A stretch of 64,000 nt of DNA from Clostridia bacterium (GCA_910575245.1 CAJTEN010000006.1:62001-126000), one strand, 5' to 3'; shown: positions 34,729 to 44,519, counted from the first letter of the stretch. The notes: a model not told the origin generated them from the letters alone. Numbers and translations: made by a program.

Positions 34729-37632
34729 TTAACTGTTCTGTCCGGCCTTCCGTCTTCTGCCGCCCTTATTTCCACGGTAAAAGAACATCGCCATCGCCAC
34801 GAAGACCATTCCGGCACTTAAAAACCATTTCGGATGAATACTGTAATCCCCCGTATCCGGAGAATCATCCTTATTGCCAAGAGACGCAAATACCGCCTGT
34901 CCCTCTTTCACATCCGCTACCACACTGTTACCGGAGCTGTAATTATAAATACCATAAGGCGAGAAATGTCTGGCTGTAAAAGTAATTGCATCTATACCGT
35001 CCGCAGAGATCACTCTGCTTTCTGCCTCCTCTAATTGTCCATCCGCATCAAGGCATACCACATGCAGATTCTCCTCCCCTATGCCATCCGGCATCGGAAC
35101 CGTCACCTCCACGCTCATCTTGCCAAGTCCCGTGATAGGCACCCCGGTAGCTTCTTCTGTCATACTGATCTCATAGGCACAAAGATTACGCGGCAGTGTA
35201 TTGCCGTATATCTTTTTATAGACATCTCCGATCTTAATCCTGGCTTCCTCATTATCCTCAATGGCCAATGTATAACTCTCTTCTGAACCAGCCATAACGG
35301 CGCCTGCTACACCGCTGTCAGGCAGTGTGCTGCTGCTGACCCGAACAGTAATCCCGGGGCTTCCCGCACCATCATTAGCTGCAGAAGCATCCGCTCCTCC
35401 CGCGATCGAACTGCCCTCTTCCAGAACATAAGGTAAGCCATCTATTGTACAAGTCTCGCCGGCCGCCGGAAGCGAACCGTCTCCCTGCCGCGAAACAATC
35501 TGCAAAATACCGCTCTCTCCATCCGCTGCTTCCTTTGACCTCTTGCAGACAACGCCCTGAAAACCGGCTTTGCCGTCACCTAATACCGTATCCGTCAGAT
35601 CACTGACCTCATCCGGCACCACCGCCACTGTACTGCCTTTTAATGCCTTATCCCGATAAGTGTCCCTGTACAGCTTCGTCGATGTTGTCTCATAAGATAG
35701 CTTCGGGAGACTCTCTCCCTCGAAGACCACCACACCGCCCCCATCCTCTCCGGATGATCCTGACGTGTCGAAAGCCCGAAGCCCTATCGATTCAACGGAT
35801 GCCGGAATATGTATTGTATTGATGGGACAATCCGCAAACGCCCTGTCACTTATCTTCCGAACATTGCTCCCGCCTTCCGTCTCCGTCAGGCTGCTGCATC
35901 CCGCAAAGGCCGCTTCGCCGATCTCTTCCACACTGTCAGGCAGAATCACTTTACTGATATTACCGCGGTCTTTAAAAGCCTCCGCACCAATTCTCTTAAC
36001 ACTGTCCGGAACAGAAACCTCGCCGCCGCTTCCTTTATACGCCAATAAAATACCGTCTCCAACAATCAGAAAATCACCGCTTCCATTCTGTTTCCACTGC
36101 GAGAGCCACGGTGTCTGGTCAAACGCTGCCGCTTCAATATGCTGAACACTCTTCGGAACCGTTACATCAGTCAACTGGTCACAATGATAGAATGCAGCAT
36201 ACCCGATCTCTTCCACACCGTCCGGAATCGTAACAGACTGAAGCCCGGATCTGGCAAAAGAAAACTCCCCGATTCTGACCACATCCTCCGGAACCGAGTA
36301 GGATGTCATATCATCATCGTAATACGCCTGTGCCGAAACGACCGTTCTGCCGTCACTGTCTTTCGCAATCGTATATTTCGGAAAGGAACCGCCCTTCGCA
36401 TCTTTAGAACCTGCCAGTCCCGGCACGGTATCTGTATTCTGTTCCGTCTCATCTGCCGGTACTCCGCCTATTGTTCCACCGGTACTTCCCACATTGATCG
36501 TCGCCGCCGCATTATCAATGAGAACATAGGCCTGCTGCCCGATCACTCTTGTCTTACCCTTGACCGATGCATCCTCCTCCTCTTCCATCGCATTCATATG
36601 AGACACTTCATGATAGTAATCCACCGGTATCTTCGGAGTCTCCGGTGCATCCCCTGTCTCTTCATCCTTATCTTCCGACAGGTCATTTCCGCTGACACTG
36701 CTGACACTGTCAGCAACCGGCGCTTCCTCATACTCTGACACTTCGATATCTTCCAATTCCAGCGCCTGTGCATAACTGTACGCCATTGAACCAACATCCG
36801 CTTTGATCTCCAGCTTCGTACACCCGTCAAAAGCCGTACTGTGAATCGAACTTACGGAAGGAGGAATCGTAATCTCCCGCAGCCTGACACAGTCTTCAAA
36901 TGCCTTCATATCAATATTTTTGACAGAGAAGGGAACTTCTACCTCTTTCAAGTTCCGGCAGTTGGAAAAAGCATACGCCGGTATCTCTTTCGCATTACTG
37001 CTGATGGTCACCTTATCCAGATTATAGACTCCCCAGAAAGCATAAGGTTTGACCGTCTTCACGGTAGAAGGCATCGCATAACTATTTCCCTTCCTCCCGG
37101 CAAGAAACTGATATAACGTATCTCTCCCGTCCTTATTCAGGATTGCCCCGTCATCACAGGTAAATTTAGGATTACTGCTGCTGAAACGGACATTCTGCAG
37201 ACTATGATCCCCCGCAAAGGCGCCACTTCCCAGTCTCGTAAGTCCCGTGCCCACCGTCACTTCCTTCAGGGAAGGGCAACCGCTGAATGCCGCAGTACCC
37301 ACCGATTTAACAGAATCCGGAATCGTAACGCTCTCCAGATTCTTACACTCTGCAAAAGCTCTCGCTCCGACCTCCTCCACCGCGTCTCCAATCTTGACAC
37401 TTTTAATATGGTCGTTGCCGGCGAAAGCTTCCGCCTCGATTTTCTCAACATAATTGGAAACAGACACGGTTTCAGCCGTGCCGTTATACTTCACTAATGT
37501 TGATCCGTCCATCTGAAAATCAGATGCGGAAGAGGTCGGAGCCGCTTCCACATCTGATACAGGGATCTGTGTTACCACTACCGCGGTCACGATAAGCAGT
37601 ATACCTATCAGATTTCTTATTCTCTTACTCAT
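34729..37632 (-). CDS. BspA-like leucine-rich-repeat surface protein with SPDTG sorting signal (967 aa)
   Basis: This surface protein opens with a signal peptide (NLIGILLIVTAVVVTQIPVSDVEA). LRR_5 repeats follow in two blocks, about 40-290 and 410-640, of the form AFxxCxxLxxVxIPDSVxxIGxxAF (for example AFAECKNLESVTIPDSV). A Ser/Gly-rich region and a conserved pre-anchor domain come next (ITFTARHFSPYGIY). The C-terminus has SPDTG at 924-928, then IHPKWFLSAG, a hydrophobic stretch and the basic tail KGGRRRK. That is a cell-wall sorting signal, read by the sortase encoded two genes upstream (inference). It starts 10 nt after the 1,791-residue gene. BspA-type repeats usually mediate adhesion. Confidence 0.88.
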   Translation of the reverse strand: MSKRIRNLIGILLIVTAVVVTQIPVSDVEAAPTSSASDFQMDGSTLVKYNGTAETVSVSNYVEKIEAEAFAGNDHIKSVKIGDAVEEVGARAFAECKNLESVTIPDSVKSVGTAAFSGCPSLKEVTVGTGLTRLGSGAFAGDHSLQNVRFSSSNPKFTCDDGAILNKDGRDTLYQFLAGRKGNSYAMPSTVKTVKPYAFWGVYNLDKVTISSNAKEIPAYAFSNCRNLKEVEVPFSVKNIDMKAFEDCVRLREITIPPSVSSIHSTAFDGCTKLEIKADVGSMAYSYAQALELEDIEVSEYEEAPVADSVSSVSGNDLSEDKDEETGDAPETPKIPVDYYHEVSHMNAMEEEEDASVKGKTRVIGQQAYVLIDNAAATINVGSTGGTIGGVPADETEQNTDTVPGLAGSKDAKGGSFPKYTIAKDSDGRTVVSAQAYYDDDMTSYSVPEDVVRIGEFSFARSGLQSVTIPDGVEEIGYAAFYHCDQLTDVTVPKSVQHIEAAAFDQTPWLSQWKQNGSGDFLIVGDGILLAYKGSGGEVSVPDSVKRIGAEAFKDRGNISKVILPDSVEEIGEAAFAGCSSLTETEGGSNVRKISDRAFADCPINTIHIPASVESIGLRAFDTSGSSGEDGGGVVVFEGESLPKLSYETTSTKLYRDTYRDKALKGSTVAVVPDEVSDLTDTVLGDGKAGFQGVVCKRSKEAADGESGILQIVSRQGDGSLPAAGETCTIDGLPYVLEEGSSIAGGADASAANDGAGSPGITVRVSSSTLPDSGVAGAVMAGSEESYTLAIEDNEEARIKIGDVYKKIYGNTLPRNLCAYEISMTEEATGVPITGLGKMSVEVTVPMPDGIGEENLHVVCLDADGQLEEAESRVISADGIDAITFTARHFSPYGIYNYSSGNSVVADVKEGQAVFASLGNKDDSPDTGDYSIHPKWFLSAGMVFVAMAMFFYRGNKGGRRRKAGQNS

Positions 37633-37642
37633 AGAATTCCCT

Positions 37643-40600
37643 TTATGCTGTTTTTACTTTAACTCTCTTATCTTTCTTCATGAACAGAACGATCGATAAG
37701 CATGCCAGACCAATGGATAAGAACCACTTCGGGTGGATCGGATCACCGGTCTTCGGCGTCGCATCAAGCATACCTTCTGTCAGGTTACCCGTATCTACAT
37801 AAATAGTATACGGTGAAAAGTGTGTTGCGGTAAATCTAATACATGGAACTCCGTTGATCGTTGTGAAGTTCTCATTCAAGTTCTCTAACTGGTTGCCATT
37901 GACAACCGCACCTGCCATATTATTACCGCCGTATGCAACCAGCGCATCTGGAATCGGAATCGTGATGTCAATCGAAATTCCTGACGTATCCGTGATTTTG
38001 GTCGTTCCGGTAGAATCATACAAGCTGATATCCATTGCATAGTACAGAATATTATCCAGGCTTCCATATTTGTTTGTCAAAGCATCCGACACAGCTTTCG
38101 TTGCCTCATCGGTCTCTGTGATCTTCACGATGAAATTATCGGTCGATCCATTGACGCTGGCCGCTGCAAGATCTTTATTCGAGATGCCCGGTTTCGTGAT
38201 ATCCACACGGGTACTTCCGGAACCGTTATTCTGACTGTTTCCGTTTCCTCCGTTTCCTCCGTTTCCTCCGTTTCCTCCGTTACCCGCCGGTGCTGCTGCA
38301 TTGCTCGCGGCAACATAGTTCGCCGTCACTGTAACATTACCCGCAGGCATCGTAAATGTGGTTGCAGGCATGCTGACACTTGCCAGTGTTACACCGTTGG
38401 ATTCTGTTGTCCATTTCTGGAATACCATCCCGGCAGCAGGTTCATTGGCCGCAATTACTACCGTCGTGCCCTGTGCATAGCTTCCGCTTCCGCTTCCGTT
38501 TACTACCGTCACCGTATACATCGTCGGCGCCGTGGAAGATCCGGAAGTCGTTGAACTCGTACTGGTGGAGCTTGATGACGAACTATTGGACGATGACGAT
38601 GATGTACTGTTTCTGCTTGTCGTACTGTTTCTGCTTGTCGAGCTGTTCCGGCTTGTCGTACTGTTCCGGCTCGTATTACTGGAACCGCCGCTGGTATTGG
38701 ACGAATTCGCCGAATACAATGCAATGATCGTCGTATTGGCAGTAATCTTGGTATCTTCCGTCCAGCTCTGGCTCCATTCCTTAAACTGATATCCGTCATG
38801 CGGATAATAAGCCGGAGCCTCCCAGCCTGCATCTTTAAAGCTGGTTCCTGCTTCTATATAATATTTTCCGTCCTCTTCATTGGAGTTACGTCCGCTCAAA
38901 AGACGTCCGTCAAGACCATCGAGGAACTCTACCACATACTTGCCGTTAACCATACTTCCGTCAGAAATATACTGTGCCATAAAGATCGTAAGATCAGACG
39001 TAATCTCATCTGCCAGAGTCTTTCCGTCCGCTGACAGCCAGCCGCTAAAAGTATATCCCGGCCTGTGATCTTTCTCTTTCAGTGCAGCAGCTTCTTCCGG
39101 CTCTACGGCTCTTCCGCCGTCTTCTTTCTTTACAGTCTGCGTCTCACCGACCTGTGTACCGTCATAGTCATAGAACAAAACACGATACGCGTTCAAAAGT
39201 TCAACTTTAATATTCTGTCTTTTACCATACCGGTAAGCCGCTGAATCTTCGTAGGTATAAATCGTTACTTTATCCTTTGGATCGAAAGCGATATCAGAAA
39301 TATCCAGCTCGCGGCCCGGAATTGTGATAGTCCAGTTATTCAGCGCCCCGCTGAAGGCATTATCCCAGATCTTGTTTACACTCGGAGGAAGAGATACATT
39401 GATAAGCTCTTCACAATCCTTGAACGCATTCTCCGGAATTGTCTGCAATCCGGTGGCATCGGCCAGAATCACATTAGAAACACCGATACAACCCTCAAAG
39501 GCACCCTCGGCAATTTCCACCACATCATTGATCCTGCTGTCCCACTCCGGCCCTATGCTGATATTCTCCAGACCTTCCACGCCGGTTCCGGATATCCCTC
39601 TTGCGAGCAGACATTCCACGATCTTATACTTCTCCGGTTCCTCACCCTGTTTCTCATAAACAATGCCGTTTTCTACCGGATACTTGTCGCTGCCGGTCAG
39701 ATAAATCAGGTTACCGCATCCTCTGAAGGGCAGTTTACCCATCTCCGAAACAGTACCCAAAACCACTCTCTCCAACTGTTCACAGCTGTCAAAAGCGTAA
39801 TCCGGCAATGCCTTCACGGTCGCAAGCGTGATACTTCTGATATGGTCGTTACCGTTCGGGTTCTGCTCTCTTAGATCACCGTCATCATAATCCTTGTAAT
39901 ATCCGCTGAACAGCCCGGGGACCGATCCATTCGTGGAAATCCTGTACATACGGTCACTTTCCGTAGGTCTCTTCTTCGTGATGTATGTGTCATAGTTATC
40001 TCTGTTATTCTCATAATATGCCTTGACATCAATGGATTCCACTCCTGCGGGAACCACGATATCCTGTGTGGCATTGATAAAATTCCACACTTTATCCGGC
40101 ACTTTCTTGTAATCCGGATAGGTATCATAATCAGGATCTGTTAGATAACTGTTATAGTTATCCATAAAATTATAAGGTTTCGCTGTAAAGTATGGTATGG
40201 GATTCTTCCCCGCTGCCTCCGCCACAATCGGCTCAAACAGAAGATCCGCCACACCGTTCTTAACAGAAGCGGTCTCACCGCCGCCCGGCAGATATCCCTT
40301 CCAGAATCCCGGCTCGCAGTAATTCGGATTAATCCACGGGCCATATCTTAAGTCAAGAGCGGATGAGTAATCGGCCTCCAGAATCGTTGTTCCATCGTCC
40401 AGAGTGACTGCCGGCTCCCCTTCCTGATAAGCGTTCCAGATATACGCATACTCTCTGCGCATCTTCTCAACACTGTCTCCGTTGTTATAGACAGTGTAAT
40501 AATAATAATTCTCCATATCGCTGCAGTAATCCTGCAGTTCTTCATCATAATGGATCTTATCCTCACTCAGATCACTGAATTTCGGATAATCAAGCAGTGT

Positions 40601-43018
40601 CACCACACCGTCCTTATCACACATTACCGTCAAATGTGTTCCGTTCTCGCTGTCCCAGAGACTCTGGTAACATACATTGATGGCCGGCAGATTAACATTA
40701 TCCGGATCCCTCAAAACATGTGAGGTATCCGTAGCCCACTCATAAGGAGCATACCCCTCCACGATATCGCCGTGGAACGTCAGCTGGGCGCCGCGTGTCA
40801 CGAAAGCTGTCTCATCCATCACCAGCGAATCATACCCTGCCGCTGGTTTCGCAAAGTATACATCGTACAAATTACTGCATCCTGCAAAAGCATCTCTGCC
40901 GATATTGGTCACGGAATCACCGAATCTGACCTTCTGCAGAAGCGGCAGATCCTTGAATGCCCCGTCAGCAATCGTGCTGACAGACCGGTTCTGTATTGTG
41001 ATACTCTTAATCTTACTTCTGAGTTCCTCGTCAGAGAAGCAATCCGAGCCGATACTCTTGATATCAAAATTGCCAATCTTGCTCGGTATAACAATATCCA
41101 CACTCTTCGTGCTGCTGGGGTCGATCAGCGCACAAGAAATCAACTCTCCGTCATTTCCTGCCGCATAGCGGTATCTGGTTCCGTCCTCGCTGGCCAGCGC
41201 CATCTCATAATATGTCTTGCCGCCCCGCTCATAGACATAAGGAATTCCCTGTCCGTCATTTCTGACAGCCTCCCAGGTGCTGCTTCTTGGGAATGCCGGT
41301 CCCCCGGAATAAAGTTCCGGTCCATAGACACAGAAATTCTCATTGGCCACATACTTAAACAGATTCGGGCCAAAAGATGCCGCCCCGCACTTATCCGTGA
41401 AAACCGCCTTCTCCAGGTCAAAACAGTTATAGAACGTAGACTCCGGTATCTTCTTCGTGAAATTCTGTATATTAACTTCCGTCATGTTCCTGTGATTCGC
41501 CAGAACATATTCATCCATCGTCTCAAGCCCCTCACTGGGGAAGGAGAACGTCTGCATGGAATCTCCACTGGGCGTTGCAACCGCAAAACTGCCCTTGCCC
41601 AGATTTCTGATCTTGGCCGTACCGAAATTCACCGTCGCAAGTCTGGTATCTCCAAAGAAAGCATATGGCCCTACGTTACATTCGCTGATCCTGTCATCAA
41701 ATTTGACCTCACTCAGGCTCAAACAATCCGAAAATGCCCCATGCCCGATTGTCTTCATTGTCCACGGAAGTGTCAGCGCCGTATTGATACCTGACCGGCG
41801 GAATGCTTCCGCACCGATCGTATTCGTGTCTGCCGTGTCTGTGAAGGTCACAGTTGTCAGCTTCTGGCATCCATAGAATGCCCGATTGCCGATCATATCC
41901 GCATTACCGATCACAACGCTGGTAATACCTGAATTCTCGAAAGCGCTCTCTCCAATATACTGTACTTTATCCGAAAAATCGATCTGTCCCACATTCTGGA
42001 CATTCTGAAATGCCCGGTCTCCGATCGTGCTGATATAACGCACATCCAGCTGTACCAGATAACCGTCCACATCCGCATAACCGTAAGGAAGTTCTGCCTC
42101 AGAACCTGCGCTTCCGTATGCCACATAGATGAGCGACTTCTCCTGATTCAGCCGCTGGTCTGTCGCAGCCGTCAGCTTATAGTTCGTTCCTTTCAGAATA
42201 TTGTTATGCTCACAGAAAAACTCTATCTTCTGATTACTGTCAAGATTCTCGGACGGCTTTCTCACCATACTCTCCGGCGGCGTTATCGACGGATCCTTAT
42301 CCCTGTTCTGGTAATATGCCTTGAATTCTGCCGTCTTGGTCGCATAGTCTGCCGCAAAATATTTACTGAAAAAAGCTGCCGTCTTCTCGTCCAACGTGGA
42401 AGAATCTATTGTAGGATCATAATCCAAATAGGTATATGTAATTTCCGCAGTCGGATAAAACTGATTGCTCTGGTTCAGATTATCCATATACTGGATGCCG
42501 CAGTCCTTCGGTTCTGCCCCGTTCACTCCAAAGTAAGCGTTAAACTGCGCTTCCTTAACCGCGAAATAACTCTCATTCGGCTGTAATCCAAGATTTACGA
42601 CGTCCCGGGGGAAATAATTATTATATCTGCACAGACGTCCGTAATTGGAACTGATAGGCTCATACAGGAACTGCCACGTAAGAACAAGAGACTGTCCGTC
42701 ACGTACCACAATCTCTGTCTGAATCAGTTCCTCATCCTTCACAGCCTTTTCCAGCTCTTCATCGCTGCTGTCCGCATACTCATTAAGCGTCTTGCCGGGA
42801 TTCAGCTCATAATCACCATCTGCCTTGGATGCCTCCACATACTGAATTCCCTCATCCCCTCCGGTAGTTCCGCCCGGCTGTTCATCCGCCGCACGGTTCT
42901 CCGGCACAGGAATCGCAGCTATGACGATTGCTGTGATCATCAGCATCGCCGCAATACTTCGCCGCACCGTTTTCTTCAATCTTCTCTTAGATTTTTTCGA
43001 TACTGTCTTTTTTGCCAT
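37643..43018 (-). CDS. Giant BspA-like leucine-rich-repeat surface protein with TPKTG sorting signal (1,791 aa)
   Basis: The basic N-terminus and signal peptide (SIAAMLMITAIVIAAIPVPENRA) are followed by a unique region of about 280 residues. LRR_5 repeats follow near 330-560, 690-780 and 1090-1270. An InlB/Flg_new-type module is near 1290-1375 (YRVLFYDYDGTQVGE...GYTFSGWLSADG). A Ser/Thr/Asn-rich stalk contains TSRNSTTSRNSS repeats. A beta module (VFQKWTTESNGV) and a GGN repeat come next. The pre-anchor domain contains IRFTATHFSPYTIY. TPKTG lies at 1754-1758, then IHPKWFLSIG, a membrane segment and a Lys-rich tail. It lies between sortase and the second LRR gene in one operon. Probably a long wall-anchored adhesin. 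Confidence 0.88.
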   Translation of the reverse strand: MAKKTVSKKSKRRLKKTVRRSIAAMLMITAIVIAAIPVPENRAADEQPGGTTGGDEGIQYVEASKADGDYELNPGKTLNEYADSSDEELEKAVKDEELIQTEIVVRDGQSLVLTWQFLYEPISSNYGRLCRYNNYFPRDVVNLGLQPNESYFAVKEAQFNAYFGVNGAEPKDCGIQYMDNLNQSNQFYPTAEITYTYLDYDPTIDSSTLDEKTAAFFSKYFAADYATKTAEFKAYYQNRDKDPSITPPESMVRKPSENLDSNQKIEFFCEHNNILKGTNYKLTAATDQRLNQEKSLIYVAYGSAGSEAELPYGYADVDGYLVQLDVRYISTIGDRAFQNVQNVGQIDFSDKVQYIGESAFENSGITSVVIGNADMIGNRAFYGCQKLTTVTFTDTADTNTIGAEAFRRSGINTALTLPWTMKTIGHGAFSDCLSLSEVKFDDRISECNVGPYAFFGDTRLATVNFGTAKIRNLGKGSFAVATPSGDSMQTFSFPSEGLETMDEYVLANHRNMTEVNIQNFTKKIPESTFYNCFDLEKAVFTDKCGAASFGPNLFKYVANENFCVYGPELYSGGPAFPRSSTWEAVRNDGQGIPYVYERGGKTYYEMALASEDGTRYRYAAGNDGELISCALIDPSSTKSVDIVIPSKIGNFDIKSIGSDCFSDEELRSKIKSITIQNRSVSTIADGAFKDLPLLQKVRFGDSVTNIGRDAFAGCSNLYDVYFAKPAAGYDSLVMDETAFVTRGAQLTFHGDIVEGYAPYEWATDTSHVLRDPDNVNLPAINVCYQSLWDSENGTHLTVMCDKDGVVTLLDYPKFSDLSEDKIHYDEELQDYCSDMENYYYYTVYNNGDSVEKMRREYAYIWNAYQEGEPAVTLDDGTTILEADYSSALDLRYGPWINPNYCEPGFWKGYLPGGGETASVKNGVADLLFEPIVAEAAGKNPIPYFTAKPYNFMDNYNSYLTDPDYDTYPDYKKVPDKVWNFINATQDIVVPAGVESIDVKAYYENNRDNYDTYITKKRPTESDRMYRISTNGSVPGLFSGYYKDYDDGDLREQNPNGNDHIRSITLATVKALPDYAFDSCEQLERVVLGTVSEMGKLPFRGCGNLIYLTGSDKYPVENGIVYEKQGEEPEKYKIVECLLARGISGTGVEGLENISIGPEWDSRINDVVEIAEGAFEGCIGVSNVILADATGLQTIPENAFKDCEELINVSLPPSVNKIWDNAFSGALNNWTITIPGRELDISDIAFDPKDKVTIYTYEDSAAYRYGKRQNIKVELLNAYRVLFYDYDGTQVGETQTVKKEDGGRAVEPEEAAALKEKDHRPGYTFSGWLSADGKTLADEITSDLTIFMAQYISDGSMVNGKYVVEFLDGLDGRLLSGRNSNEEDGKYYIEAGTSFKDAGWEAPAYYPHDGYQFKEWSQSWTEDTKITANTTIIALYSANSSNTSGGSSNTSRNSTTSRNSSTSRNSTTSRNSTSSSSSNSSSSSSTSTSSTTSGSSTAPTMYTVTVVNGSGSGSYAQGTTVVIAANEPAAGMVFQKWTTESNGVTLASVSMPATTFTMPAGNVTVTANYVAASNAAAPAGNGGNGGNGGNGGNGNSQNNGSGSTRVDITKPGISNKDLAAASVNGSTDNFIVKITETDEATKAVSDALTNKYGSLDNILYYAMDISLYDSTGTTKITDTSGISIDITIPIPDALVAYGGNNMAGAVVNGNQLENLNENFTTINGVPCIRFTATHFSPYTIYVDTGNLTEGMLDATPKTGDPIHPKWFLSIGLACLSIVLFMKKDKRVKVKTA
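38237..38281 (-). repeat. 9-bp tandem repeat coding for Gly-Gly-Asn
   Basis: Five near-identical TTTCCTCCG units encode GGN repeats in the stalk of the 1,791-residue protein. Unit length is a multiple of three, so slippage would change stalk length without a frameshift. Confidence 0.85.
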
Positions 43019-43068
43019 CGTCTCTTCCTCATTCCCTTACACATTCTGTCTATCGCAAAACCATACAA

Positions 43069-44322
43069 TCAATTCTCTTCCTTCACTCTTCTGGCCACTA
43101 CTACAAACCTTCCGTCGGTCTCGGAATGATCGCAGGTAGATAACGTTAACAACTCATCCCCATAACTTGCCTTCACGCCGGTGTCATAAAGTGAAAGTGC
43201 TTCCATCTCCTGCATATTGGAGTCAAACTCTTTCTCGGAAGCGGCATCCAGGAACTGATAGTACTTGAACACTACTTCATCTTCATTATAAATCCTGGAG
43301 CGGAACACATACATGACCTCATAGGTACCCTTCTTATAAATAGTATCAAACTGAATGGTTGGATGCTTTTTGGCATACGCTTCACTGCTGTACTTATCCA
43401 GACTGCCGAACATCTTACCTGACTTCATATGATGTCCGTATATGATCAGATTCGTATTCCTGTGAACCACATCACAATCCTTGTCTAAGAACAAACTGCC
43501 GTTCTTATCGTACTCCTGATTGAAATTATGATCCAGATAATATTCGTTATTGACCGTCTGCATAACAGGATAATCTATATTTGTATCGTCAATTTTCAGC
43601 CATCCGATTAGTTTTTTATTTTTATTATATAAGGTCTGGTACTCTTCTAATACTTCAAGTTCAATATCTTCCTCTTCCGTATAATGAATCTGATGAAAAA
43701 GGGTTCCTGTCTGTGCCCCCACATTCTCCTTAAGCTGCGCCAGATTCTCATAATTCGTCTGTGTCCTTCCGGCAGAATAATAATATATTCCGAAATAGCC
43801 GAAACACAAAAACGCGCCCACCGAGCAAAGAGCAATCGCCAGCTTACGGCGTCTCTCACGTTTCTTAAGCTCATGGAGAATTTCCTTCTGCATCTGCCCG
43901 TCAATCTCGCCGTCCGCCGTATTTCTGTTGATGTTCTTACCGGGTGGTTCCCTATGAGCGACGCTGTCCCTCTTCCTCACCTTACCGCCGGTTCTTCTAT
44001 TCTCCTTATCCCGACGCTTCACCCAGCGCCCCGGCAGTCTGTCCTTCTTATCACTTGCATCCGGAAGTCTGCTGTCTCTTGTATAGCCCTGCCGCTTGAA
44101 CTCCTGTGCAAGTTCATAGATCTCATCATCGAAATCATTGCCCACAGCAGTTTCAAAACGATGCTTCCCGGCCTGCATATCGGCATACAGAGTGATTACT
44201 TCTCCCGGCTGCTCCATATTGACTTGTGCTCTGATCTTCTCAATTCTTGTCTGATCCCGAAGAGCCGCCTTGTAATCCGCCTCCGTCCGGAATCTTCTGC
44301 CTGCCACTTCAAATCCCGCCAT
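43069..44322 (-). CDS. Class B sortase with long N-terminal cytoplasmic domain
   Basis: This is a 417-residue transpeptidase. Residues 1-160 are charged and soluble, with a folded-looking first part (AGRRFRTEADYKAALRDQTR) and a basic second part. One membrane segment lies at about 161-183. The extracellular catalytic domain has NTNLIIYGHHMKSGKMFGSL (catalytic His), TLSTC with C397, and R405 in GRFVVVARR. The class B features are the YPVMQTVNNEYYLDHNF region and the TLSTC box. Usual class B enzymes are about 220-260 residues, so the N-terminal addition is notable. It heads the operon with two LRR proteins carrying [ST]P[DK]TG signals, similar to the (S/P)PxTG signals used by Clostridioides difficile SrtB. 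Confidence 0.92.
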   Translation of the reverse strand: MAGFEVAGRRFRTEADYKAALRDQTRIEKIRAQVNMEQPGEVITLYADMQAGKHRFETAVGNDFDDEIYELAQEFKRQGYTRDSRLPDASDKKDRLPGRWVKRRDKENRRTGGKVRKRDSVAHREPPGKNINRNTADGEIDGQMQKEILHELKKRERRRKLAIALCSVGAFLCFGYFGIYYYSAGRTQTNYENLAQLKENVGAQTGTLFHQIHYTEEEDIELEVLEEYQTLYNKNKKLIGWLKIDDTNIDYPVMQTVNNEYYLDHNFNQEYDKNGSLFLDKDCDVVHRNTNLIIYGHHMKSGKMFGSLDKYSSEAYAKKHPTIQFDTIYKKGTYEVMYVFRSRIYNEDEVVFKYYQFLDAASEKEFDSNMQEMEALSLYDTGVKASYGDELLTLSTCDHSETDGRFVVVARRVKEEN

Positions 44323-44351
44323 AAGGGGATCTCTCCTTTATAACTATATTG

Positions 44352-44385
44352 TATGCCAATATCCTAATTTAAGTTTATTGGCATA
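44352..44385 (-). promoter_or_regulatory. Perfect inverted repeat in the sortase operon leader
   Basis: TATGCCAATA and TATTGGCATA are perfect 10-bp arms separated by 14 nt. The repeat lies just downstream of the predicted -10 box and about 30 nt before the sortase ATG. It could be a repressor site or an RNA hairpin; there is no T-run, so a terminator is unlikely. Confidence 0.6.
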
Positions 44386-44392
44386 TAGTATA

Positions 44393-44420
44393 ATTTTACT
44401 ATATCTTGAGATTTATGCAA
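44393..44420 (-). promoter_or_regulatory. Predicted promoter of the sortase/LRR operon
   Basis: TTGCAT (44415-44420), a 16-nt spacer and TAAAAT (44393-44398) on the minus strand. It lies between the upstream gene's terminator and the inverted repeat. Confidence 0.55.
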
Positions 44421-44473
44421 GTGTTTTGTCAGAATTTATACAATATATACAAAAAGAATCAGGCCAGGATTTT

Positions 44474-44506
44474 CCAAAAAACAGGACTCCCTGTCTTGAG
44501 AGTCCC
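44474..44506 (-). terminator. Terminator after the 1,631-residue repeat protein gene
   Basis: On the minus strand GGACTC and GAGTCC form a short stem with a 10-nt loop, followed by TGTTTTTTGG. It separates this gene from the sortase operon. Confidence 0.7.
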
Positions 44507-44519
44507 ATTTTTACAGTTG

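Noticed and set aside
38237..38281. CRISPR-like repeat array
   Set aside because: Units are 9 bp with no spacers and encode Gly-Gly-Asn in frame.
40772..41794. 340-codon plus-strand frame inside the giant LRR gene
   Set aside because: It lies opposite a repeat-coding gene with clear LRR pattern and signal peptide, shows no recognisable domain, and has no ribosome site.
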